From: JBEEJZ01 sp041168905
GTDB lineage: Bacteria; Pseudomonadota; Gammaproteobacteria; Burkholderiales; Burkholderiaceae_C
Assembly (NCBI GenBank): GCA_041168905.1
Contig: JBEEJZ010000184.1
Span: 1 to 58,404 of the forward strand
Length of the DNA stretch: 58,404 nt
Reading direction: 5' to 3'
This document shows positions 35,148 through 42,766 of this stretch, piece after piece; position 1 is the first letter of the stretch; every line of letters starts with the position of its first letter. A model generated the notes under the pieces. It worked only from the letters and a program-made list of their open reading frames with translations, made no database searches and was not told the DNA's origin. Both the position numbers and the translations under genes were made by a program.

Positions 35148-36398
35148 TCAGTTGACCAGGCCACCCTTGGCTTCGAGAGACAAGATGTCGGACAGCTCGG
35201 TGTCCTTGGACTGGTAGCAGCCGGTCAAAGTCTTGAAGCCTCCCTTCACCAGATCAGACGCACGGCCAGCGTGGTTGGGCTGGTGGCGGTTGCCGGTGCC
35301 AAAGTACCAGGGCGCGCACAGGATGTCAGACTTCCAGTTCTTGATACCAACGATGGCGTTATAGGCCGACTTGCGATCGACGGTGCCCTTGATGCCCAGC
35401 AGGGCCTCAGTGGTGGCCTTGGCAGCCAGGAAACCGGACTGCGAGAAGGTGTCGCGTGGATCCTTCTTGTCGCCGAACTTGTCCATCACGGCCTTCCAGT
35501 TCTTGTTGTCAGCCCCTTCGCTGTCCATGGGCTGCAGCTCCATATGAACCATCAGCTTGCCATGCCAGTAGGGGCCCACGGCCTTGGGCATGTCCACGTG
35601 GTAAGCGGAGGTGGGCAGACCCCACTTGATGGACTTGCCCAGGTCCTGCTGCTCGGCGGCGGTCAGGATCGGGAGCATCATGCCGCGGGGCATGCCCAGC
35701 ACCACGCCTTCAGCCTTGGTGGCGGCAATCTGCAGGGCAATCGCGTTGCCATCGAGCTGGCCCGGATCAAAGATCACATTCTTCACAGGGATGCCGGCAG
35801 CCTTGCCGTAGGCTTCCACGCCACCGCACACCCAGTCACCAAAGCCAGGAATGCCAGGTGCCACGCAGGCCAGGCTCTTGAGCTTGTTGGTTTCGGTGAT
35901 GTGCTGGGCAGCACCCACGGTGGACTGACGTGGACCCGAGTTGAAGGAGGCGTAGTTCTTGCCAAAGAAGCACTCGCGTGGCACGCCGGTGCCGGCGACT
36001 GATGCGACGCCCTCGGCTTCATACAGTTTGTTGTTGGCGCCGCATTCGACGAAGCTCGACGAACCGACCATGGCCACGACCTTGGTGTCTTTCACCAACT
36101 TGCTGGCGGCCTGTGCGGCGACTTCCGGGTTCCAGGTATCGTCCTGCACGGTGTAGGCCACGGGGCGACCATTGATACCGCCGTTGGCATTCACACACTT
36201 GAAGTAAGCATCAGCAGCACGGGCAGACGACGAAAAGTCTTCTGGTCCGGTCTTGCCGACGATGGCGCCAATCTGGATCGGGTCACCACTGGCTTTTTTG
36301 CCGTTGGCCATGCCGCATTGCTCGGCGGCTTGTGCGTTGCCACCGGCAAATGCCAGCGCCAAGGCCACTGCGCCACCCAAAGTCATCGTTTGCTTCAT
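35148..36398 (-). CDS. periplasmic substrate-binding protein of the ABC importer
   Basis: A 416-residue LivK-type (type I) binding protein with an N-terminal signal peptide (hydrophobic VALALAFAGG, cleavage after AQA). Then IQIGAIVGKTGPEDF and further fold elements, and DTWNPEVAAQAASKLV. AGGAGACAAGGT before the ATG at 36398 sets the start. It is the first gene of the importer, behind dmpO copy A with a ~115-base gap. The ligand is probably aromatic, judged by the neighbours only. Confidence 0.9.
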   Translation of the reverse strand: MKQTMTLGGAVALALAFAGGNAQAAEQCGMANGKKASGDPIQIGAIVGKTGPEDFSSSARAADAYFKCVNANGGINGRPVAYTVQDDTWNPEVAAQAASKLVKDTKVVAMVGSSSFVECGANNKLYEAEGVASVAGTGVPRECFFGKNYASFNSGPRQSTVGAAQHITETNKLKSLACVAPGIPGFGDWVCGGVEAYGKAAGIPVKNVIFDPGQLDGNAIALQIAATKAEGVVLGMPRGMMLPILTAAEQQDLGKSIKWGLPTSAYHVDMPKAVGPYWHGKLMVHMELQPMDSEGADNKNWKAVMDKFGDKKDPRDTFSQSGFLAAKATTEALLGIKGTVDRKSAYNAIVGIKNWKSDILCAPWYFGTGNRHQPNHAGRASDLVKGGFKTLTGCYQSKDTELSDILSLEAKGGLVN

Positions 36399-36512
36399 AC
36401 CTTGTCTCCTCATCTTTTACATGGTTTGCCGAGGTCGGCGGTTGCGGGCCCTTCGTCTACAACTGACACCATGCCGGGCCCCAATAGCAAGGTCAGAGGG
36501 CTTGCACTCACG

Positions 36513-36869
36513 CTAGCCGCATGAGCCGCGCAAACCCTCCAAACCGGGTGTCCGAAATCTCAAAACCGATTTGTGGCCCAAGCCGTGCTCGGCCAGGGTG
36601 CCCGCACGGCGCGGCGTGAACAGCGCATGGCGCCTGAACCACTGCACCTGGGCCCAATCGATCCGGGCGAAATCGGGATGCTGGCCATACAGCCTGGGCA
36701 GCACCTGGCTGATCATTTGTTCGAAGGTGGTCTCGGGGGGCAATGGCACCGCCAGCGGCGAGGCAAACATCATGTGTTCGTCCCAGGCCACATAGACCAG
36801 GGGTGCCGGAAAATCCTCGGCCCGATCACGGGGCGGGTAGTCGTAAGTACCGATCGCAGTCACGCTCAC
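36513..36869 (-). CDS. dmpO: phenol hydroxylase gamma subunit, first copy
   Basis: 118 residues starting at a GTG (36869) that overlaps the dmpN stop as GTGA and gives the VSVTAIGTYDYPP opening close to known DmpO. A longer frame to 36905 lies inside dmpN and is rejected. Blocks shared with the second copy are YVAWDEHMMFASPLAVPLPP and VLRFRTPGLEGL. It closes the dmpKLMNO set; no dmpP follows here, the importer does. Confidence 0.9.
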   Translation of the reverse strand: MSVTAIGTYDYPPRDRAEDFPAPLVYVAWDEHMMFASPLAVPLPPETTFEQMISQVLPRLYGQHPDFARIDWAQVQWFRRHALFTPRRAGTLAEHGLGHKSVLRFRTPGLEGLRGSCG

Positions 36870-38428
36870 AGCTGGGCCTCCTGGTGATCCTGGCCGCCGC
36901 CCCAACGCTTGAAGTTCAAGTCGTCTTCGGAGCCCTTGAACTCCTTGTTGTCCTGGCCGTCTAGCAATTGGTAGTAATCAAGCACGGCAGCAGCGGGATC
37001 GAAACCTGGCGCCTTCGGATCGGCGTCGGGCTTGAAGCAATGCCCCTGCAGGATCTGATGCACGGGCAGCCAGGCTTGCACATACTTCTGCGGTTCATGC
37101 TCAAAGATGTCTTTGCAGTGGTCGCTGCAAAAGTGGAAGGTCTCACCCGCATGCTCGGTCTCACGGTAGGCGATCCAGCGCGGATGGCCAGGCTCGGTGA
37201 AGAACATCGGAATCTGGCAGGTCTGGCACAGCATGGGCAAGCTGTGGTTGTAATAACGCCGGCCGGCTTGCTCCTCACCCGCGTAATGTTCCAGGCGGGG
37301 GCGATACCACTTGTTGAAGGTATCGGGGTACTTCTTGCTCAGCCAGTCCATCTCCTGGCCGCCGGGCACCCAGGTGTGGAAAGCGGCCGCACCGCCAAAG
37401 CCGTAAAAAGCATTCCAGGCCTGGTGGCTGATGTGTTCCTTGCCAGCGCAGGCGTCGTCCCAACCGGCGGGCTTGCGGATGCCGTAGCGGGCCAGGTCCT
37501 TGAACAGGGCCTCGCCGCTGGCCTCGGCATACATCTCCCAGGCTTCCTTCCAGCTCATCACCCGCTTGGGCAGCATGTAATCCTGCATCATGGCCACCAG
37601 GGTGAGCAGGCGGTAGCCGCGCCAGAACCACTTGTCCATCCAGCGCTGCACGATGGGTACATTGGCTGGGTCCTGCTCCAGCATGAACTTGATGCATTCA
37701 ATGCCCAGGGTCATGTGGCGCGCCTCATCACTCTGGGCGCTGAAGCCAAAGGTCACGGTCGACAGGTCGCCGTTGTGGGCGGCACCGCTCATGAAGGGCA
37801 CGAACAGCAGGTTGGTCAGCACGTACTCGAACGAGAAACTGATGGCCGTCAGGAACTCGAATGGCCCGGCGCTGAAAGCGTCTTCAATGAAGCTCTTGGG
37901 GACTGACAAATACCAGACGGTGTCGAACCAGTGCGGCGCACTGTGCAGGCCGTTGAAGTACTTGTTGTAGTGCGAGATGGCGTGGGTTTCGGTCTGGAAG
38001 TGCCGCAGCTCGTCCACCGCCTGAAGTTGGCAGGCAACCCGCAAACCGTCACCCCTGAAACTGCGCCCCAAGTGCGCAAAACCGCGATGCGCGTAGTACT
38101 CCAGGGGCGTCACCCCCTGCAGCAGCAGCTTGACGGCATTTACGTAACGGGCGTCCGTCACGCCGAGTTGGCCGTTGTTCTGGGCAAACGCGTCGATCAC
38201 CGCGTAGAGCTTTTTCTCTTTTTCGCCCTGGTATTTCCAGTAGGCGTCCATGGTCAGGCGGAAAGGGTCCTCCCACGCGGCCCAGTCGTGGATCTTGATG
38301 CCCTCGTAGCTGTCATGGGGAAACACCTTGTCCATGGGCTGGTAGGTCGTGTCCCAGTGCAAGCCACGGGTCATTGCGGCGTAGCGCTCTTTCAGACCAA
38401 GCTTTTTCTTTTTGACGAGGGTGTCCAT
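36866..38428 (-). CDS. dmpN: phenol hydroxylase alpha (diiron) subunit, first copy
   Basis: 520 residues, same fold and ligands as the copy at 29546-31123: Glu110, Glu140, His143, Glu201, Glu235, His238. Three lines of difference stand out: residues 120-135 (LGRSFRGDGLRVACQ versus AGRQFTGAGARVASQ), 165-185 around the active-site helix, and a diverged C-terminal ~100 residues. Both have an otherwise intact sequence, with no stop or frameshift. It follows dmpM after about 50 bases. Confidence 0.96.
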   Translation of the reverse strand: MDTLVKKKKLGLKERYAAMTRGLHWDTTYQPMDKVFPHDSYEGIKIHDWAAWEDPFRLTMDAYWKYQGEKEKKLYAVIDAFAQNNGQLGVTDARYVNAVKLLLQGVTPLEYYAHRGFAHLGRSFRGDGLRVACQLQAVDELRHFQTETHAISHYNKYFNGLHSAPHWFDTVWYLSVPKSFIEDAFSAGPFEFLTAISFSFEYVLTNLLFVPFMSGAAHNGDLSTVTFGFSAQSDEARHMTLGIECIKFMLEQDPANVPIVQRWMDKWFWRGYRLLTLVAMMQDYMLPKRVMSWKEAWEMYAEASGEALFKDLARYGIRKPAGWDDACAGKEHISHQAWNAFYGFGGAAAFHTWVPGGQEMDWLSKKYPDTFNKWYRPRLEHYAGEEQAGRRYYNHSLPMLCQTCQIPMFFTEPGHPRWIAYRETEHAGETFHFCSDHCKDIFEHEPQKYVQAWLPVHQILQGHCFKPDADPKAPGFDPAAAVLDYYQLLDGQDNKEFKGSEDDLNFKRWGGGQDHQEAQL

Positions 38429-38481
38429 GGCTGTCCTTCGGCTGCTGGCGGTTTCGGGGTCTTTTTCGTCCGGCCCCGGAC

Positions 38482-38751
38482 TCAGTGTTTCCAGCTCAAG
38501 GTAAAGGTGTCGTCATCCTCTTCGAGGTTGCCCGACAGCGTCACCAGGTTGATCTGGATCTGCTGCAGGTCGTAGTGGCGCCCCACCTGCTCCTCGATGG
38601 TTTCGCGGCGGATCACCAGGCGACCCGGGCAATCAATCTTGACCAGACCAGGGGAATACACCACCTGCGCGTCAGGGTTGTCGGCCACGATGGCGTCGAC
38701 CACGGGACGCGATTCCTCATTGGCCTGAAATGCGATAAAGACGTTGGACAT
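38482..38751 (-). CDS. dmpM: phenol hydroxylase effector (coupling) protein
   Basis: An 89-residue cofactor-free regulatory protein that docks on DmpN and couples electron transfer to hydroxylation. NVFIAFQANEESRPVVDAI opens it, then VDCP-like IDCPGRLVIRRETIEEQ. Only one copy exists in the window, so it would have to serve both alpha subunits. Confidence 0.95.
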   Translation of the reverse strand: MSNVFIAFQANEESRPVVDAIVADNPDAQVVYSPGLVKIDCPGRLVIRRETIEEQVGRHYDLQQIQINLVTLSGNLEEDDDTFTLSWKH

Positions 38752-38787
38752 ATGTGTTCCTGATGGAAGTTCGGAGGGAGGGGCAGG

Positions 38788-39786
38788 TCAGGCCGTCAGC
38801 CCGAGCTTGGCGCAGCGCTTGGCGTAGGTGTCGCACACGCCTTGCAAGGCCTGCTCACCTTCGGCACCCAGCGCTATGGATGCCACCGGCGCCAGGGCAG
38901 CCTGAGCACGTGCACCCCAGACACGGGCCCACTCCGACATCAAAGCCTTGTTCTCAGGGGACTCGGCAGCGGTCACCTTGACCACGGCATCCACCCAGCG
39001 AGAGGATTCATCGAACCACTCAGGCATGAAAGACGTCAGCATGGCGATGGCCGTGCCGCCTTTGGGCGTGAGGTAGTCGTCGATAAAAGCACCGTAGATC
39101 AGCGGGTACAAAGCGCCATCGAGTGCCAGGTTCTGGGCCACGAACATCTCCATGGGGTCCTGCAGCACCAGGGTGTCTTCCACAAAGCGGCGCAGCACCT
39201 GCCAGCGGGGGTCCTGCATCCAGTCGTTTTTGCCCGACTCCAGCACCGCCGGCTCGTTGACCGCCAGGCCCAGACGGGTCAGGTACTGCGCAATGCCCAG
39301 GTGGTCCATGGAATGAAAGGTGGTGGCAGCGGTCAGCGCCGTACCGTAGCCATAGGCGGAGATGAAGCAGTTGTTCATGTTGCCTGCCCAGGCCACATGG
39401 CGCAAAGGCATCAGGACGTCGCAGGCCAGGCCCCTGACGTCGTCGCCCATGCGGTCCAGCAGGTTGCGGCTGTCCACGAATTGATAGTTGGCCTCCACCG
39501 CCTCCTGTTGACGGGCGCGGGCGATGGTCCAGGTAGCGTAGTAATACTGCCGGGGATCTTTCAGCACATACCAGTCAGCCAGCTTGATGGCCGAGCGCGA
39601 GGCATCAAACAACTCGTACCGGGCATCCCAGGTGGGCCGGTAGTGAAAGTTTTTGGAGGGCTGCGCACCCATGGTGGCCTCCTGATAGCGCGACGCTGGC
39701 TTGTCGCCCCCAATGTGGCGCGCCACATGGGTAAAGGTGTTGCGCAGCGGCTTGATGTCGCGCGCCTGCAGATCAATGTTCGTCAC
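38788..39786 (-). CDS. dmpL: phenol hydroxylase beta subunit
   Basis: 332 residues of the structural beta subunit of the (alpha-beta-gamma)2 hydroxylase: ferritin-like helices without the diiron ligands, with PTWDARYELFDASRSAI, LRHVAWAGNMNNCF and EMFVAQNLALDG. It begins with GTG at 39786 and overlaps the end of dmpK by 14 bases. Single copy in the window. Confidence 0.95.
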   Translation of the reverse strand: MTNIDLQARDIKPLRNTFTHVARHIGGDKPASRYQEATMGAQPSKNFHYRPTWDARYELFDASRSAIKLADWYVLKDPRQYYYATWTIARARQQEAVEANYQFVDSRNLLDRMGDDVRGLACDVLMPLRHVAWAGNMNNCFISAYGYGTALTAATTFHSMDHLGIAQYLTRLGLAVNEPAVLESGKNDWMQDPRWQVLRRFVEDTLVLQDPMEMFVAQNLALDGALYPLIYGAFIDDYLTPKGGTAIAMLTSFMPEWFDESSRWVDAVVKVTAAESPENKALMSEWARVWGARAQAALAPVASIALGAEGEQALQGVCDTYAKRCAKLGLTA

Positions 39787-40036
39787 TGTGATCTCCTAGT
39801 TTTTCTTCGCTCTCACCAGTCAGAAACTCAACCTGGTGCTTCGCACAAAACTCCTGGAACATGGCCTCGGGCAAGACCAGCTCGGCCGCGAGATCAGGCC
39901 AGCCGATGGCAAATTCAAAAGCCACGAGGCCATTGGGCCGCCGGTCCGTGACCCGAACAAACTTGCGCAGACTGTCCACAGCCTGTGTGTCGGTGGACGC
40001 GTCTGTCGAGGTCTCTGGTGTGCCTGGGTCCGTCAC
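39773..40036 (-). CDS. dmpK: phenol hydroxylase assembly/activation protein DmpK
   Basis: 87 residues from the GTG at 40036. DmpK of Pseudomonas (about 92 residues) helps insert iron into the apo-hydroxylase and is not needed for turnover. Recognised by FVRVTDRRPNGLVAFEFAIG, then PEAMFQEFC near the end. The reading frame is open to an ATG at 40096, but a sigma-54 promoter lies at 40067-40081, so translation must start below it; AGGATG stands before the GTG. The N-terminal stretch is Thr/Asp-rich. Confidence 0.88.
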   Translation of the reverse strand: MTDPGTPETSTDASTDTQAVDSLRKFVRVTDRRPNGLVAFEFAIGWPDLAAELVLPEAMFQEFCAKHQVEFLTGESEEKLGDHSDEH

Positions 40037-40066
40037 GGTGTCATCCTGAAGTTCGTCAAGCACAAC

Positions 40067-40081
40067 GCAACGGCTGTGCCA
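40067..40081 (-). promoter_or_regulatory. sigma-54 promoter of the dmpK operon
   Basis: On the minus strand the sequence is TGGCAC-AGCCG-TTGC, with GG and GC ten bases apart; it differs from the sigma-54 consensus TGGCACG-N4-TTGC in one base. Transcription should start near 40055, 19 bases before the dmpK GTG. DmpR, encoded across the gap, is the expected activator. An AT-rich stretch with a partial IHF-like AATCAA (40130-40135) lies upstream. Confidence 0.88.
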
Positions 40082-40111
40082 GAAACTGAGAGACATTCAA
40101 AAATCTCGATA

Positions 40112-40199
40112 AACCTAGGGTAAACACTTAATCAACCTTTGTTTTTGCAACCCGCTGCAGAAAACAAGAATGCTCGCAACCCCGGGTATACCCTAGGTT
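40112..40199. repeat. 11-bp inverted repeat in the dmpK-dmpR gap
   Basis: AACCTAGGGTA (40112-40122) and TACCCTAGGTT (40189-40199) are exact reverse complements 66 bases apart. The second arm overlaps the palindrome GGGTATACCC (40184-40193). They flank the AT-rich part before the sigma-54 promoter. Confidence 0.65.
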
Positions 40200-40230
40200 A
40201 TTTCAGATGGGGTTTCATGAAATGATGAAT
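40184..40230. promoter_or_regulatory. candidate DmpR upstream activating region
   Basis: Palindromes GGGTATACCC (40184-40193) and TTTCATGAAA (40213-40222), the latter also part of TTCAT-N6-ATGAA, lie about 130-170 bases before the expected start of dmpK transcription. DmpR and XylR sites are found at about that distance. The sequences do not match the Pseudomonas site closely, so the assignment rests on symmetry and position. Further palindromes GGGTTAACCC (40281-40290) and TTATCGATAA (40311-40320) lie nearer to dmpR. Confidence 0.4.
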
Positions 40231-40327
40231 CCACTCCGAGCGGATTTCACGATTTCGGGAAGGTGTAAAAATACCCATCAGGGTTAACCCGAATCCACGA
40301 TGATTCCAATTTATCGATAATTTCACC

Positions 40328-42013
40328 GTGAACTCTGATGTCCCCTTTCCCCTGCCGCTGGAAGCCGACCTGCGCCGCCTGGTGCACTTTTCGGCTGGCG
40401 ACGGTCGTATCTGGCTGGCTGGCCACCGCATGTTGTTGCTGCATGCAGAAACCCTGGGCAATCTGCGCAAGGAGCTGATGCAATCGGTGGGGCGCGAACA
40501 AACACGCAAGGTTCTGATGCGTGCCGGCTACGGATCCGGCAAGCGCGACGCGGCCCTGGCCCGACAGGTGCGCCCTAAGGGAAGCCCCTTTGAGCAGTTT
40601 GCTGTCGGCCCCCAGTTGCACATGCTCGAAGGCGCTGTGCAGGTGACGCCGGAGCACTTCGAAATCGACATCGCCACAGGCAAGCACCTGGGCAAATTCC
40701 GCTGGGATCACTCCTGGGAAGTCGAAACCCACTTGCGCCAGTTTGGCCCGCAAAGCGAGCCGGTGTGTTGGATGTTGATCGGCTATGCGTCAGGCTACGT
40801 CAGCGCTTTCATGGGTCAACCCGTCCTTTACAAGGAGGTGCAGTGCGCCGCCTGCGGACACACGCACTGCCGCATCGAGGGCCGCCCGCTCAAAGACTGG
40901 CCCGACGGCGAGGAGCTGATGCGCGACTATGACGCCGCTCCTCTTCAGCCCCCCTCAGACACCTCGCCATCGCCACTGGCGCAAGCCAGCCCCCCTGCGA
41001 CCGCTTCCGACACCATGGGCGAGCTGATTGGTCATTCGCGCAGTTTTGAACGTGCACTGGGTTTGCTCAGGCGCGCCGCATCGACCCAGGTCACCGTCTT
41101 GCTCAATGGCGAGACCGGTGTCGGCAAGGAACGCTTTGCCCGCACCCTGCACGCGCTGAGCCTGCGCGCCCAGAAACCTTTTGTGGCCGTCAATTGCGCG
41201 GCGCTGCCGGCAGAGCTGATCGAAAGCGAGCTTTTCGGCGCAGAGAAAGGCGCCTACACGGGGGCCGGTACCGCGCGGCCCGGGCGTTTTGAGCGCGCCG
41301 ATGGCGGCACCCTGTTCCTGGACGAGCTGGGCGAACTGCCCTTGCCCGCGCAGGCCAAGCTGCTGCGGGTCTTGCAAGACGGCGAAATCGAGCGCCTGGG
41401 CGCCACCCAGGCCCGCAAGGTGGATGTGCGGGTGGTCTGCGCCACCCACGTGGACTTGGAACAGGCAGTGGCTGCGGGCACCTTCCGGCGCGATCTGATG
41501 TACCGACTCAATGTCTACCCGATACGCCTGCCCGCTTTGCGCGAGCGCGTTGAAGACATCGAGCCCCTTAGCCGTCATTTGCTGAACAAATTCATGACTC
41601 TGCACGGCAAACGCGTCGAGGGCATCACCGACCGCGCCCAGGACGCCATGCGGCAATACCACTGGCCAGGCAACATTCGCGAGCTGGAAAACGTCATTGA
41701 GCGCGGCATCATCCTCACGCCACCCGGGCAGATGGTCGACCTGGAAGACCTGGCTCTGACTCATCCAATGCCGGGCAGCGTCACGGTAGGTGCCTCCGGC
41801 GGCCTGGAACGCGGTGTGCCTGAGCACATCGACTCTTTTTACGACGAAATCGTGCGCCGCGGCCTCAGTCTGGACACGCTGGAAGACGGCCTGATTCAGG
41901 AAGCGGTCGAACGCAGTGCAGGCAATTTGTCGGCGGCTGCACGCTCACTGGGCCTGTCTCGGCCCCAACTCAGTTATCGCCTGCAGCGGCGCCAGGAAAG
42001 GGCCAAGAGTTAA
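40328..42013 (+). CDS. dmpR: phenol-responsive sigma-54 activator DmpR
   Basis: 561 residues from a GTG. Sensor domain (1-~205, XylR_N plus V4R): His99 and Trp127 match the phenol-binding His106 and Trp134 of MopR with an even offset of seven, and Cys148, Glu171, Cys174 and Cys182 match its zinc ligands. After a Pro/Ser-rich linker the AAA+ domain has Walker A GETGVGKE (262-269) and GAYTGA (309-314), the sigma-54 contact loop in its Tyr variant. A Fis-type HTH (NLSAAARSLGLSRPQLSYRL) ends it. Divergent from dmpK. Confidence 0.96.
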   Translation: MNSDVPFPLPLEADLRRLVHFSAGDGRIWLAGHRMLLLHAETLGNLRKELMQSVGREQTRKVLMRAGYGSGKRDAALARQVRPKGSPFEQFAVGPQLHMLEGAVQVTPEHFEIDIATGKHLGKFRWDHSWEVETHLRQFGPQSEPVCWMLIGYASGYVSAFMGQPVLYKEVQCAACGHTHCRIEGRPLKDWPDGEELMRDYDAAPLQPPSDTSPSPLAQASPPATASDTMGELIGHSRSFERALGLLRRAASTQVTVLLNGETGVGKERFARTLHALSLRAQKPFVAVNCAALPAELIESELFGAEKGAYTGAGTARPGRFERADGGTLFLDELGELPLPAQAKLLRVLQDGEIERLGATQARKVDVRVVCATHVDLEQAVAAGTFRRDLMYRLNVYPIRLPALRERVEDIEPLSRHLLNKFMTLHGKRVEGITDRAQDAMRQYHWPGNIRELENVIERGIILTPPGQMVDLEDLALTHPMPGSVTVGASGGLERGVPEHIDSFYDEIVRRGLSLDTLEDGLIQEAVERSAGNLSAAARSLGLSRPQLSYRLQRRQERAKS

Positions 42014-42016
42014 ACC

Positions 42017-42766
42017 ATGGCCAAACGTCCTGCCCAAACCCCGGCTGAACAGGCCGACGCCCCAGGCAGCAGCTCGCGAACACTGATCGAGCGTGCTTAT
42101 CGCCAATTGCGCGAAGACATCCTGGGCGGCAAGCTCGTTCCGGGGCAGAAGCTCCGGGTTGAACACCTCAAAGCGGACTACACCGTGGGCGCCGGCACCC
42201 TGCGCGAAGCGCTGGCCCGGCTGGTCAGTGATGCCCTGGTGGTGGCCGAGGGCCAGCGCGGATTCACCGTCGCCCCCATGACGGTGGACGAGCTGGAAGA
42301 CCTGACCAATCTGCGTGTTTTCATCGAAACCGCTGCCATCCAGGAAGCCATACGCAGCAGCAACCCAGCCTGGCGCCAGCAACTGACCACCGCTTTTGCC
42401 AGTCTTTCGGCGCTGGAGCAGGCCCTGTTGAGCACCCATTTTTCGGCTTGGGAGTCTGCCAATTTCTGGTTCCACGAGTGCCTGCTCCAAGGTGGCGCCT
42501 CGCCCTGGACCATCCGGATCCTGCGACAACTCACCGCCCACGGCGAGCGTTATCGACGCCTGGCGATACGGGTGCCCGGCCTGCGCCGCAATGTCCACGA
42601 GGAGCACCAGCAGATCTTCGACAGCGCCATGGCCGGTCAGCCCGCCCGCGCGGCCCTGGCCCTGGAGGCCCACGTGCGCATGACCCCCGACCTGCTCATC
42701 AAGGCCTTGCGCGAGGGCCAGATCTCCCTGTGCGAATCCCCTACCCGAACTCCCCATTCACCATGA
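42017..42766 (+). CDS. GntR-family (FCD) transcriptional regulator
   Basis: 249 residues. The winged helix is in 25-95 (LIERAYRQLREDILGGKLVPGQKLRVEHLKADY), followed by an all-helical FCD effector domain (VDELEDLTNLRVFIETAAIQEA). It starts three bases after the dmpR stop and its own stop overlaps the dmpD start (ATGA), so dmpR, this gene and dmpD form an operon. GntR-FCD regulators usually respond to small organic acids; a meta-pathway acid is a reasonable guess only. Confidence 0.92.
   Translation: MAKRPAQTPAEQADAPGSSSRTLIERAYRQLREDILGGKLVPGQKLRVEHLKADYTVGAGTLREALARLVSDALVVAEGQRGFTVAPMTVDELEDLTNLRVFIETAAIQEAIRSSNPAWRQQLTTAFASLSALEQALLSTHFSAWESANFWFHECLLQGGASPWTIRILRQLTAHGERYRRLAIRVPGLRRNVHEEHQQIFDSAMAGQPARAALALEAHVRMTPDLLIKALREGQISLCESPTRTPHSP

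Larger units (their letters stand above)
36513..38428 (-). repeat. dmpN-dmpO duplication, copy A
   Basis: Partner of the direct repeat at 29145-31123. This copy stays next to dmpK, dmpL and dmpM behind the sigma-54 promoter. Recombination between the two copies would delete the importer genes and leave an ordinary dmpKLMNOP order with a hybrid dmpN, which is in line with a tandem duplication in which the importer genes were gained between the copies (inference). Confidence 0.85.

Noticed and set aside
36438..36451. GC-N10-CC spacing before the ABC importer as a second sigma-54 promoter
   Set aside because: Only the spaced dinucleotides fit; the surrounding bases are G/C-rich and match neither TGGCAC nor TTGC, so it is expected by chance.
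40037..40096. ATG start of dmpK at 40096
   Set aside because: The sigma-54 promoter at 40067-40081 lies downstream of it, and no ribosome-binding site precedes it.
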